A DNA stretch of 6,951 bases, taken from NCBI GenBank assembly GCA_009703465.1, contig WLGC01000042.1, positions 1 to 6,951 of the forward strand. Reading direction: 5' to 3'. Shown in pieces: positions 1 to 6,330 of the stretch (its first letter is position 1; the number at the start of each line of letters is the position of its first letter). Source of the DNA: Actinomycetota bacterium (GTDB taxonomy: Bacteria; Actinomycetota; Actinomycetes; Actinomycetales; Microbacteriaceae). The position numbers and the translations under genes are program-made. A model generated the notes under the pieces. It had not been told where the DNA came from and ran no database searches. It saw only the letters and a program-made list of their open reading frames with translations.

Positions 1-2732
1 AGAGCAAGCAGTTCGCCGAAGCCCCAGTCAATTGATCCCTCGCGGCTCATCTCAAATCTCTTAGATAGCATTTGCTGAAGCTTCGGGTGGACGTTGAAGC
101 CGGCCGGCGCGTTCTGGTGAGCATCACCAATAAGCTCCACAACGTCCTTTGAGATTGCTGTTGCTTTCTCAATTGTTGGGTGATCGCTGGCTGTAGTTCC
201 GATACCAGCGGCTCTAGTCGGCAAGGCCGGAGCAGCAATCATGGCTTCGTGAACTTCGGTGAAGGCATTTTCAAGTCTGCTCTGGAAGCCGTTGTTTGCC
301 TGATCAAACTCAACCTGAGTAATGTCACCTCGACCAACCAGCGATTCAAGGTAGAGAGTTCTAACTGAGCGCTTGGCTTCAATCAGGTTATACATCAATG
401 GCTGAGTCATCGAAGGATCGTCACCTTCGTTGTGACCTCTGCGTCGATAGCAAATTATGTCTAGGACAACATCGTTTTTAAACTTTTGACGGAATTCAAA
501 TGCCAAAGATGCAACTCGCACTACTGCCTCTGGGTCATCACCATTGACGTGGAAAATCGGCGCTTGGATTGCTTTGGCGATGTCGGTTGCATAAACAGTT
601 GAGCGAGATTCCATAGGCGGGGTAGTAAAGCCAACCTGGTTATTAATGACGATGTTGATTGTTCCACCAGTTTTATACCCGCGCAGTTGGGACATGTTTA
701 GAACTTCTGGCACAACGCCCTGACCGGCAAAGGCGGCATCACCGTGAATAATCACTGGTAGGACCGGATAGACATCGGCCTTAATGGCATTACTGCGATC
801 AAGCTTGGCTCGAACGATACCCTCAACAACTGGATTCACGGCCTCTAGGTGAGATGGGTTAGCAGCAAGCGATACTCGGACCTGCTTGCCCTCCATGTTG
901 GTGAAAGTTCCCTCGGTGCCCAGGTGGTACTTAACATCTCCAGAACCCTGCACAGATTTTGTATCGGTGTTTCCCTCGAACTCTTTGAAAACTTGACCGT
1001 AGGTTTTGCCTGCCACGTTGGTTAGAACATTAAGACGACCGCGGTGAGCCATACCGATTACAACCTCTTCAAGTGAGGCATTTGCCGCTGACTGAAGAAT
1101 TTCATCTAAAGCAGCGATCGTTGACTCGCCACCTTCTAGGCTGAATCTCTTTTGGCCGACAAACTTCGTCTGCAGGAAAGTCTCAAAAGCTTCAGATTCA
1201 TTTAGTTTTTCGAGGATGCGCATTTGCTCCTCGCGAGTTGGTTTGCTGTAAGGACGTTCAAGCTTTTCCTGGAACCAGCGTCTTTGTTCCGGATCTTGAA
1301 TGTGCATGTATTCAACACCAACGGTTCGGCAGTAGCTGTCTCGCAAAATTTTGAAGATGTCTCGGAACTGCGCCTTAGGCTTGCCACCAAATCCACCGGT
1401 TGAAAAGACGCGATCCAAATCCCACAGGCTTAGGCCATGGTTCAAGATATCTAGGTCAGGGTGTGAGCGCTGTCGGTACTCCAATGGGTCGATGTCAGCC
1501 ATCAGGTGACCACGAACTCGGTAAGCATTGATTAGCTCTTGAATGCGAGTTTCTTTTTCACGATCATCTGCTTCATTGCGATCAAAGTCGGTAACCCAAC
1601 GAACTGGCTCATAAGGAATTCTTAGATCAGCAAAGATCTCATCGTAGAAACCGCGTTCACCGAGTAAAAGTTCGTGAACTTTCTTTAGGAACTCTCCAGA
1701 TCCGGCACCTTGAATCACTCGGTGGTCATAGGTGGAGGTGAGCGTAATGGTTTTGCTCACGCCAAGTGTTGAAAGCTGTGCGTCTGAAAGTCCGGCAAAC
1801 TCCGCTGGGTAATCCAGTGCTCCGGCGCCAACTATGCAACCCTGACCTTTCATAAGTCTTGGAACCGAGTGGACAGTTCCAATTCCACCAGGGTTGGTCA
1901 GCGAGACGGTTGATCCAGCAAAATCGGTAGCGGTTAGTTTGTTATCGCGAGCGCGCTTGACCAGATCTTCGTATGCGGCTAGGTATTCAGCAAAGTTAAG
2001 TCTTTGGGCGCGCTTAATGTTTGGAACCAGCAGCGCACGGGTGCCATCTTCTTTGGGGATGTCGATTGCTAACCCAAAGTTAATGTGTGCCGGTTGAACC
2101 ACAGCTGGCTTGTCATCGACCAAATCGTAGTAAACGTTTTGACTCGGAAACTCTTTCAAAGCTCTGATTATGGCGTAGCCAATTATGTGAGTGAAAGAGA
2201 TTTTTCCACCTCTGGTTCTGGTGAGATGGCTGTTAATCACAATTCGGTTATCAATCAGAAGTTTGGCCGGGATGGTCCTAACAGAAGTAGCAGTAGGTAC
2301 TTCTAGTGAGGCATCCATATTGGTGGCCAGTGATTTAGACATACCTTTTAGAACAGTTACTTGATCCTGCTCTGCAGAGTCAGCATCAATGGTGTTGATC
2401 AAGCTGGTGATTGGTGCCTGGGCGGGAATCGGTTGTGGTTTTGGTTCAATTCTTGTGGTTTTTGCAACTAGGTTCGCAGCCGCTGGTGCGCTTGGGCTAA
2501 TTGGTGCAATCGGCGTTGCCGGCACTTGGGTTGCCGCCGGGGTCACCGGTGCAGCGGATCCATTTGAAGTCGCGTGTGGGGTTGCGGTTGGGCGATAGTT
2601 CTCAAGGATGGGCCACCAGGCTTTGTCCACGGCATCTGGGTTTTGCTGATACTTGGCGAACATCTCATCAACTAGCCAGTCATTGGCGCCAAAACCGTTC
2701 TCGTCTTCAAGGTTGCCGGACAGAGAAATCAC
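1..2732 (-). CDS. kgd: Multifunctional 2-oxoglutarate dehydrogenase E1 with fused E2-like domain (Kgd/OdhA), C-terminus cut by window edge
   Basis: This cytoplasmic enzyme is the thiamine-diphosphate E1 component that decarboxylates 2-oxoglutarate in the TCA cycle. In actinobacteria it carries an acyltransferase-like domain and works with a separate lipoylated E2 and Lpd. From a nominal GTG at 2732 the frame stays open for 910 codons to the left edge. A short N-terminal segment (about residues 1-40, NDWLVDEMF) is followed by an Ala/Pro-rich linker (about 45-120). The E2-like catalytic domain (about 125-350) contains DHRVIQGA with His337. The E1 part begins with RGHLMADIDPL (His409) and has HGDAAFAGQG (663-672), NNQVGF (697-702) and GHNEGDDP (His767), which form the cofactor and active-site region. 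No lipoyl domain is present, as is normal for this family. Full-length relatives have about 1,230 residues, so roughly 320-340 are outside the window. The fusion fits actinobacterial Kgd/OdhA, not the separate SucA and SucB of proteobacteria. The exact start is uncertain: the strong Shine-Dalgarno match overlaps the GTG and is well spaced for a CTG at 2723. Confidence -1.
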   Translation of the reverse strand, partial: MISLSGNLEDENGFGANDWLVDEMFAKYQQNPDAVDKAWWPILENYRPTATPHATSNGSAAPVTPAATQVPATPIAPISPSAPAAANLVAKTTRIEPKPQPIPAQAPITSLINTIDADSAEQDQVTVLKGMSKSLATNMDASLEVPTATSVRTIPAKLLIDNRIVINSHLTRTRGGKISFTHIIGYAIIRALKEFPSQNVYYDLVDDKPAVVQPAHINFGLAIDIPKEDGTRALLVPNIKRAQRLNFAEYLAAYEDLVKRARDNKLTATDFAGSTVSLTNPGGIGTVHSVPRLMKGQGCIVGAGALDYPAEFAGLSDAQLSTLGVSKTITLTSTYDHRVIQGAGSGEFLKKVHELLLGERGFYDEIFADLRIPYEPVRWVTDFDRNEADDREKETRIQELINAYRVRGHLMADIDPLEYRQRSHPDLDILNHGLSLWDLDRVFSTGGFGGKPKAQFRDIFKILRDSYCRTVGVEYMHIQDPEQRRWFQEKLERPYSKPTREEQMRILEKLNESEAFETFLQTKFVGQKRFSLEGGESTIAALDEILQSAANASLEEVVIGMAHRGRLNVLTNVAGKTYGQVFKEFEGNTDTKSVQGSGDVKYHLGTEGTFTNMEGKQVRVSLAANPSHLEAVNPVVEGIVRAKLDRSNAIKADVYPVLPVIIHGDAAFAGQGVVPEVLNMSQLRGYKTGGTINIVINNQVGFTTPPMESRSTVYATDIAKAIQAPIFHVNGDDPEAVVRVASLAFEFRQKFKNDVVLDIICYRRRGHNEGDDPSMTQPLMYNLIEAKRSVRTLYLESLVGRGDITQVEFDQANNGFQSRLENAFTEVHEAMIAAPALPTRAAGIGTTASDHPTIEKATAISKDVVELIGDAHQNAPAGFNVHPKLQQMLSKRFEMSREGSIDWGFGELLA

Positions 2733-2736
2733 CTCT
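2728..2736 (-). promoter_or_regulatory. Strong Shine-Dalgarno sequence at the kgd start (decides start choice)
   Basis: On the minus strand AGAGGTGAT, preceded by AAA, is nearly a full complement of the 16S rRNA 3' end (consensus AAAGGAGGTGAT, one base missing). It overlaps the first in-frame GTG (2732). An in-frame TAA at 2739-2741 rules out any start further upstream. The only start-like codon at normal spacing (8 nt after AGAGG) is an in-frame CTG at 2723; an ATT at 2729 lies between. Either translation begins at the rare codon CTG, giving a protein three residues shorter, or the GTG is used in spite of poor spacing. The match is seen directly; its use as an RBS is inferred. Confidence -1.
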
Positions 2737-2760
2737 TTTTAAATGGATTGTTGTGAGATA

Positions 2761-2766
2761 AGCCTA
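2761..2766 (-). promoter_or_regulatory. Possible -10 element for kgd
   Basis: The minus strand reads TAGGCT, which fits the actinobacterial TAnnnT -10 pattern. It would place transcription initiation near 2754, giving a short leader that contains the strong Shine-Dalgarno sequence. No convincing TTGACA-like -35 is found at 16-18 bp spacing; the candidate position around 2784-2789 reads CCTTAT. The call is weak and rests on position and a short degenerate motif. Confidence -1.
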
Positions 2767-2771
2767 CCTTC

Positions 2772-2785
2772 ATGGGCTTGCCCAT
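2772..2785. promoter_or_regulatory. 14-bp palindrome, candidate operator between divergent genes
   Basis: ATGGGC-TT-GCCCAT has two perfect 6-bp arms around a 2-bp centre. It lies in the 166-bp divergent region, about 40 bp upstream of kgd and 113 bp upstream of the first CNNM gene. If the TAGGCT hexamer at 2761-2766 is the kgd -10, the palindrome falls in the -35/-10 spacer, a typical place for a repressor site. The symmetry is seen in the sequence; the operator role is inferred and the binding protein is unknown. The loop is too small for a stable RNA hairpin, so a dimeric DNA-binding protein is the better reading. Confidence -1.
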
Positions 2786-2836
2786 AAGGCCTCTATTCAG
2801 GGTTTGCTCAGTCACACAGGGCCAAGTAATCCTTAT

Positions 2837-2842
2837 TAGAAT
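2837..2842 (+). promoter_or_regulatory. Possible -10 element for the CNNM operon
   Basis: TAGAAT matches the TAnnnT -10 pattern and is overlapped on its left side by TATTAG. Initiation would be near A2849, only three bases before an ATG at 2852 and about 50 bases before the CNNM start at 2899. No good -35 lies 16-18 bp upstream (ACACAG at 2814-2819); TTGCTC at 2804-2809 is too far away. Low confidence. Confidence -1.
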
Positions 2843-2851
2843 TGGGGGAGC

Positions 2852-2902
2852 ATGGATAAAGCGGGTTCTGACCATAGAAGTTCGAGCGGGGTCGCTCGAT
2901 GA
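2852..2902 (+). CDS. Possible 16-codon leader ORF overlapping the CNNM start
   Basis: ATG at 2852 opens a short frame encoding MDKAGSDHRSSSGVAR. Its TGA stop (2900-2902) overlaps the ATG of the following gene in the ATGA arrangement (2899-2902) typical of translational coupling. A G-rich stretch, GGGGGAG (2844-2850), lies immediately before the ATG, closer than a normal Shine-Dalgarno spacing, so its use is doubtful. If the TAGAAT at 2837-2842 is the -10, the ORF would be nearly leaderless, a common start mode in actinobacteria. The frame, stop and overlap are seen directly; translation is unproven. A frame this short can easily arise by chance. Confidence -1.
   Translation: MDKAGSDHRSSSGVAR
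2882..2899 (+). promoter_or_regulatory. Hairpin enclosing the translation start of the first CNNM gene
   Basis: TCGAGCG (2882-2888), loop GGGT (2889-2892) and CGCTCGA (2893-2899) form a perfect 7-bp stem with a 4-nt loop. The last paired base is the A of the ATG at 2899. The likely Shine-Dalgarno sequence, GAGCGGGG (2884-2891), is partly in the left arm and partly in the loop, so folding would restrict ribosome access. There is no U-tract, so it is not an intrinsic terminator. A translation-limiting element opened by ribosomes on the short upstream ORF is an inference. Confidence -1.
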
Positions 2903-4221
2903 ATGAATGGCTACTTCTAGCCCTGGGACTAATTCTGACCGTAGGTACTGGATTTTTCGTTGCTAGCGAATTCTCGATGCTTAATGTTGAGCGAAACGAT
3001 CTGGAGTCAAGAGCCAGCCGAGGAGAAAAAGGCCTTGGCGTTTCGATTAGAGCCCTAAAGTCCACCAGCACCCACCTTTCTGCAGCACAGCTTGGGATCA
3101 CGGTAACCACTTTGTTGACCGGTTTTGTGGCCGAGCCGGCACTTAGCAAAATTTTGGAACCTGCTCTATCGCCCCTAGGTCTTGCAATTGAAATACAAAA
3201 AGTGCTTGGGGTCATCCTGGGAATGACAATCGCCACCACCTTTGCGTTCTTGATTGGTGAATTGGTGCCAAAGAACATGGCACTTTCAAGCCCGCTGAAG
3301 GTCCTAAATTTTGTAGTTAGATTTCAGGTTGCCTTTACCTGGACATTCGGTTTTTTGATCAGATTTTTCAACCTCACCGGTAACCGCGTGGTTAGGTGGT
3401 TTGGGGTTGAGCCTAAGGAAGAGCTAAGTTCCACCAGAAGTGCTGAGGAGTTGCTCTTCTTGGTTCGTCGTTCAGCAAGTCTTGGTGCTTTAGATGCCGG
3501 TACCGCAACTTTGCTAACTAAGACGTTGGCACTAAGCCAGTTAGTGGCAGCAGATGTAATGACACCTCGTCCGCGTATGCACACCTTAGATAAAGACGAT
3601 TCTCTTGCAAAACTTATCGAAGCATCGATAAAAACCGGTCACTCTCGTTTTCCAATTTCGGATGGAACCTCGGATGACATCATCGGTGTTGCTCACCTAA
3701 AGCAGGCTGCTGCAGTTCCGCGCGAAAAACGTGAAGAGGTGCCAGTTTCCGCCATCATGCTTGAAGCTCTTCGAGTTCCAGAAACAATGCGACTTGAAAC
3801 CTTGATGGTTGACCTTCGAGCAAAAGGTTTGCAACTTGCAATTGTTGTGGACGAGTACGGCGGCACTGCCGGTTTGGCAACACTTGAAGATTTAGTCGAA
3901 GAGTTAGTCGGCGAACTAGTTGATGAACACGACCGCGCTAAGGCCGGAGTAACAAGAGGCGCTAATTCTTCAATTCTTTTCCCCGGCATGATTCGCCCCG
4001 ATGAGCTTCTTGAAATGGCAATTAAGGTTCCAGATGATGGAGCATATGAAACCGTTGCCGGTTACCTAATGAGTGAACTTGGCAGAATTCCAAATGTTGG
4101 CGATGAAATCCAAATAGATGGTGGCACGCTGAGGGTTGAACGTATGGATGGTCGACGAGTTGATCGCGTGAGATTTACGCCAGCTGAATCGGATCAGTCA
4201 GGCGGTGAATCAAATGAATAG
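2899..4221 (+). CDS. CNNM/CBS membrane protein with CorC_HlyC domain (hemolysin-family, MpfA-like)
   Basis: This 440-residue inner-membrane protein belongs to the CNNM/CorC family, whose members are linked to Mg2+/Co2+ export; the older name hemolysin is historical. Domains in order: a CNNM transmembrane domain (about 1-175) with hydrophobic segments near 4-24, 62-80, 101-121 and 135-157 and the motifs FVASEF (20-25), AAQLGIT (62-68) and GELVPKN (120-126). A CBS pair follows (about 205-345), with VMTPRPRM (220-227), GHSRFPI (247-253) and VVDEYGGTAGLATLEDLVEE (316-335), then a C-terminal CorC_HlyC domain (about 355-428) with AYETVAGYLMSELGRIPNVG. The ATG at 2899 gives the usual N-terminus running straight into the first membrane helix. 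The gene diverges from kgd and overlaps the next CNNM gene by 8 bp. The domain assignment is firm; the transported ion cannot be read from sequence. Confidence -1.
   Translation: MNEWLLLALGLILTVGTGFFVASEFSMLNVERNDLESRASRGEKGLGVSIRALKSTSTHLSAAQLGITVTTLLTGFVAEPALSKILEPALSPLGLAIEIQKVLGVILGMTIATTFAFLIGELVPKNMALSSPLKVLNFVVRFQVAFTWTFGFLIRFFNLTGNRVVRWFGVEPKEELSSTRSAEELLFLVRRSASLGALDAGTATLLTKTLALSQLVAADVMTPRPRMHTLDKDDSLAKLIEASIKTGHSRFPISDGTSDDIIGVAHLKQAAAVPREKREEVPVSAIMLEALRVPETMRLETLMVDLRAKGLQLAIVVDEYGGTAGLATLEDLVEELVGELVDEHDRAKAGVTRGANSSILFPGMIRPDELLEMAIKVPDDGAYETVAGYLMSELGRIPNVGDEIQIDGGTLRVERMDGRRVDRVRFTPAESDQSGGESNE
4200..4205 (+). promoter_or_regulatory. Shine-Dalgarno for the second CNNM gene
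   Basis: AGGCGG, extended as AGGCGGTGA, differs from AGGAGGTGA by one base. It ends 8 nt before the ATG at 4214, inside the 3' end of the preceding gene. The alternative in-frame GTG at 4205 lies within this sequence, so the ATG at 4214 is the better start. Confidence -1.
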
Positions 4222-5251
4222 CGATATTCAAGGATTAATTTGGTTTGTTGTTCTACTTGCCTCAAATGCATTCTTTGTGGGCTCTGAGTTTGCTCTGATT
4301 AGTGCTCGCCGAGCGCAAATTGAACCAAGAGCTGAAGCTGGTAGCAAACCGGCAAAAATTACCATCAAGGCGATGGAAAAAGCTTCACTAATGCTGGCAA
4401 CCGCTCAGCTTGGAATTACAATTTCCTCTTTGTTGATTTTGTTAATCGCCGAGCCAAGTATTCACCACTTATTGGAATATCCACTTGGTGCAATTGGCTT
4501 ACCAGAAGAGTTAGTTTCAGTAGTTTCTTTCATTATTGCTTTACTGCTGGTCACTTTTCTGCACGTGGTTATTGGTGAGATGGTTCCAAAAAACCTAGCT
4601 ATTGCACTACCAGAACGATCCGCTCTACTGCTGTCTCCAGTGCTTTACGCAATTGCCATGGCAATCAAGCCGATTGTTTCTGGTCTCAACGCCGTATCAA
4701 ATGCAATTCTGAAATTATTCAAATTTGAACCCAAAGACGAAGCGAACACCTCCTACACCCTTGATCAGGTTGAGGATATTGTTGAGCACTCGACCCGCGA
4801 GGGTTCTCTTGCTGATGTCAGCGGCACGCTAACCAATACTTTTGAATTCACTGAGAAAAAAGTCAGCGATGTTGCAATTCCAATCGCCAAACTAATCTCT
4901 TTCTCCGAGAATGTGACGCCAAGAGAAGTTGAACAGGCAGTTGCTAAGCATGGCTTCTCAAGGTACCCGCTTACTGATGAGTCCAATGAGCTGGTTGGTT
5001 ACCTACACCTGAAAGATGTAATTGATTTAGATCTAGACGAAGTCGATAATCCATTTCCAGCAAAGCGTATTCGCACCTTGATTTCTCTTCCAGCAACAAT
5101 GGAGCTAGAAGATGCACTAGCAAGCATGAGAAGGGTACACGCCCACATGGCCAAATCTTTTGATGCTAGGGGAAATGTTCTCGGTGTGCTTTTCCTAGAA
5201 GACATTCTCGAGGAGCTAGTTGGCGAAGTGCACGACGCTACCAGGCGCTAA
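4214..5251 (+). CDS. Second CNNM/CBS membrane protein, short paralogue lacking the CorC_HlyC domain
   Basis: This 345-residue membrane protein is a paralogue of the preceding gene product. The CNNM domain (about 1-175) has FFVGSEFALISARR (20-33), TAQLGITISSLL (63-74) and GEMVPKN (121-127), with membrane segments near 7-25, 64-80, 102-121 and 136-152. The CBS pair follows (about 210-340). The usual MTPR motif is replaced by AIPI (221-224), and the DEYGGTAG-like loop of the second CBS repeat is replaced by FDARGNVLG (316-324), while FLEDILEELVGE (327-338) is kept. It ends right after the CBS pair, so the CorC_HlyC domain is absent. A GTG at 4205 would add MNQ, but the Shine-Dalgarno spacing favours the ATG at 4214. 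It overlaps the first CNNM gene by 8 bp and is presumably co-transcribed and translationally coupled. Such long-plus-short tandem pairs occur in other actinobacteria, for example mycobacteria. A regulatory or heteromeric partner role for the long protein is inferred. Confidence -1.
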   Translation: MNSDIQGLIWFVVLLASNAFFVGSEFALISARRAQIEPRAEAGSKPAKITIKAMEKASLMLATAQLGITISSLLILLIAEPSIHHLLEYPLGAIGLPEELVSVVSFIIALLLVTFLHVVIGEMVPKNLAIALPERSALLLSPVLYAIAMAIKPIVSGLNAVSNAILKLFKFEPKDEANTSYTLDQVEDIVEHSTREGSLADVSGTLTNTFEFTEKKVSDVAIPIAKLISFSENVTPREVEQAVAKHGFSRYPLTDESNELVGYLHLKDVIDLDLDEVDNPFPAKRIRTLISLPATMELEDALASMRRVHAHMAKSFDARGNVLGVLFLEDILEELVGEVHDATRR

Positions 5252-6330
5252 TTTGTGCTTGGGTACTTGCCGCGGGTGTACTGACTAGGCCAGTACTCGA
5301 GCTCAACACCTAGTTCATTTGCAGCCCTAAGTGGCCAGTACGGATCACGAAGCGCCGCACGGCCGATGAGAATCACATCAACCGTCCCGGCCTTCAAGAT
5401 TGCTTCAGCTTGGCTTGCTTCGGTTATCTGACCAACCGCGCCCACCGGCTGACCCACTGATTCACCAACTTTTTCAGCAAGCGGCACCTGGTAGCCCGGA
5501 CCAGATGGAATCTTCACACCGGTGATTAATCCACCAGAAGAAATATCAAATAGATCTGCTCCAACCTCAGCGCACCACTTTGCAACTTGAATTGTTTGTT
5601 CAATATCCCAACCGTCTTCTTTGTAGTCGGTTCCTGAAAAGCGAATAAAAATTGGCATTTGTTGACCAATTTCAGCTCTAATCGCGGTGACGATTTCCAA
5701 AAGCAAGCGAGCACGATTTTCTAGACTGCCACCGTATTGGTCTGTGCGTTGGTTTGTAATTGGGGATAGAAACTGATGCAACAGATACCCGTGTGCGGCG
5801 TGGATTTCAATTGCGTCAAAGCCGGCAATTACTGAGTGCTTAGCAGCGGTTGCCCAATCGGAGACTAACTCGGAAACTTCCTCGGTACTCAAGGCCCTTG
5901 TATCGGCATAGCCATCAAAAGCCACATCACCTGAAGAAACAGTTTGCCAACCACCTTTTTCCAGTGGCACGCTACCTTTACCTGACCAGTCACGATAGAT
6001 AGAAGCTTTTCTGCCAGCGTGGGCCAGTTGAATCGCAGCAGCAGAGCCTTGAGAGTGGATGAACTCAACAACGCGGCCCCAAGCTGCAACCTGCTCAAAG
6101 TTCCAAATGCCGGTGCACCAGGGAGTAATTCTTCCCTCAGGAACCACAGCGGTGGCCTCTGCGATAATTAGCCCAGCTCCACCGGTTGCTCGAGATCCAA
6201 GATGCACTAGGTGCCACTCATTGACTACACCGTCTTGATTTTCACAAGAGTACTGACACATTGGCGAAATAAAAATGCGATTGCGAATCTCAAGATCTCG
6301 AATCTTGATTGGTTCGAAAAGTTTAGCCAA
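5248..6330 (-). CDS. Old Yellow Enzyme family ene-reductase, YqjM/NamA type (NADH:flavin oxidoreductase)
   Basis: This 360-residue FMN-dependent TIM-barrel enzyme is predicted to reduce activated C=C bonds (enones, maleimides, quinones) with NAD(P)H in the cytoplasm. It belongs to the thermophilic-like/YqjM subgroup: N-terminal LFEPIKIRDLEIRNRIFISP, then MCQYS with Cys25 and Tyr27 (the redox-tuning Cys and substrate Tyr of YqjM), Gln101 in IQLAHAGRK, and the substrate-anchoring pair His177/His180 followed by Tyr182 in EIHAAHGYLLHQFLSP. DQYGGSLENR (197-206), Arg230 and the phosphate-binding IGRAALRDPYW (322-332) complete the FMN site. The C-terminal SQYTRG (349-354) matches the region that supplies an arginine finger to the partner subunit in YqjM. 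The start is TTG at 6330, with a modest GAAGGG 11 nt upstream; no upstream ATG is in frame before the canonical N-terminus. It overlaps the upstream MFS gene by 8 bp, and its TAG stop overlaps the stop of the convergent CNNM gene. The physiological substrate is unknown. Confidence -1.
   Translation of the reverse strand: MAKLFEPIKIRDLEIRNRIFISPMCQYSCENQDGVVNEWHLVHLGSRATGGAGLIIAEATAVVPEGRITPWCTGIWNFEQVAAWGRVVEFIHSQGSAAAIQLAHAGRKASIYRDWSGKGSVPLEKGGWQTVSSGDVAFDGYADTRALSTEEVSELVSDWATAAKHSVIAGFDAIEIHAAHGYLLHQFLSPITNQRTDQYGGSLENRARLLLEIVTAIRAEIGQQMPIFIRFSGTDYKEDGWDIEQTIQVAKWCAEVGADLFDISSGGLITGVKIPSGPGYQVPLAEKVGESVGQPVGAVGQITEASQAEAILKAGTVDVILIGRAALRDPYWPLRAANELGVELEYWPSQYTRGKYPSTN

Noticed and set aside
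1710..1727. The E2-like domain has DHRVIQGA, with Gln341 where the acyltransferase active-site motif HxxxDG has Asp
   Set aside because: The same replacement is typical of actinobacterial Kgd/OdhA proteins, so it is a family trait and not a local defect.
2389..2598. A plus-strand Gly/Ala/Val-rich hydrophobic frame that looks like a small membrane protein
   Set aside because: It is the antisense of the Ala/Pro-rich linker and adjoining part of kgd. The low-complexity linker on one strand creates the hydrophobic repeat on the other.
2786..2898. Intrinsic terminator or riboswitch in the divergent region
   Set aside because: The 2882-2899 stem lacks a U-tract. The region before the CNNM start is too short for a known Mg2+ riboswitch fold such as ykoK, and no such consensus was recognised.
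2808..3278. A 156-codon minus-strand open frame lying over the kgd/CNNM gap and the start of the CNNM gene
   Set aside because: It is antisense to a well-supported CNNM coding region, its translation has no recognisable domain, and it has the composition expected of a reverse-frame shadow.
4205..4213. GTG at 4205 as the start of the second CNNM gene
   Set aside because: It lies inside the Shine-Dalgarno sequence AGGCGGTGA, which is correctly spaced for the ATG at 4214; the N-terminal helix is intact from the ATG.
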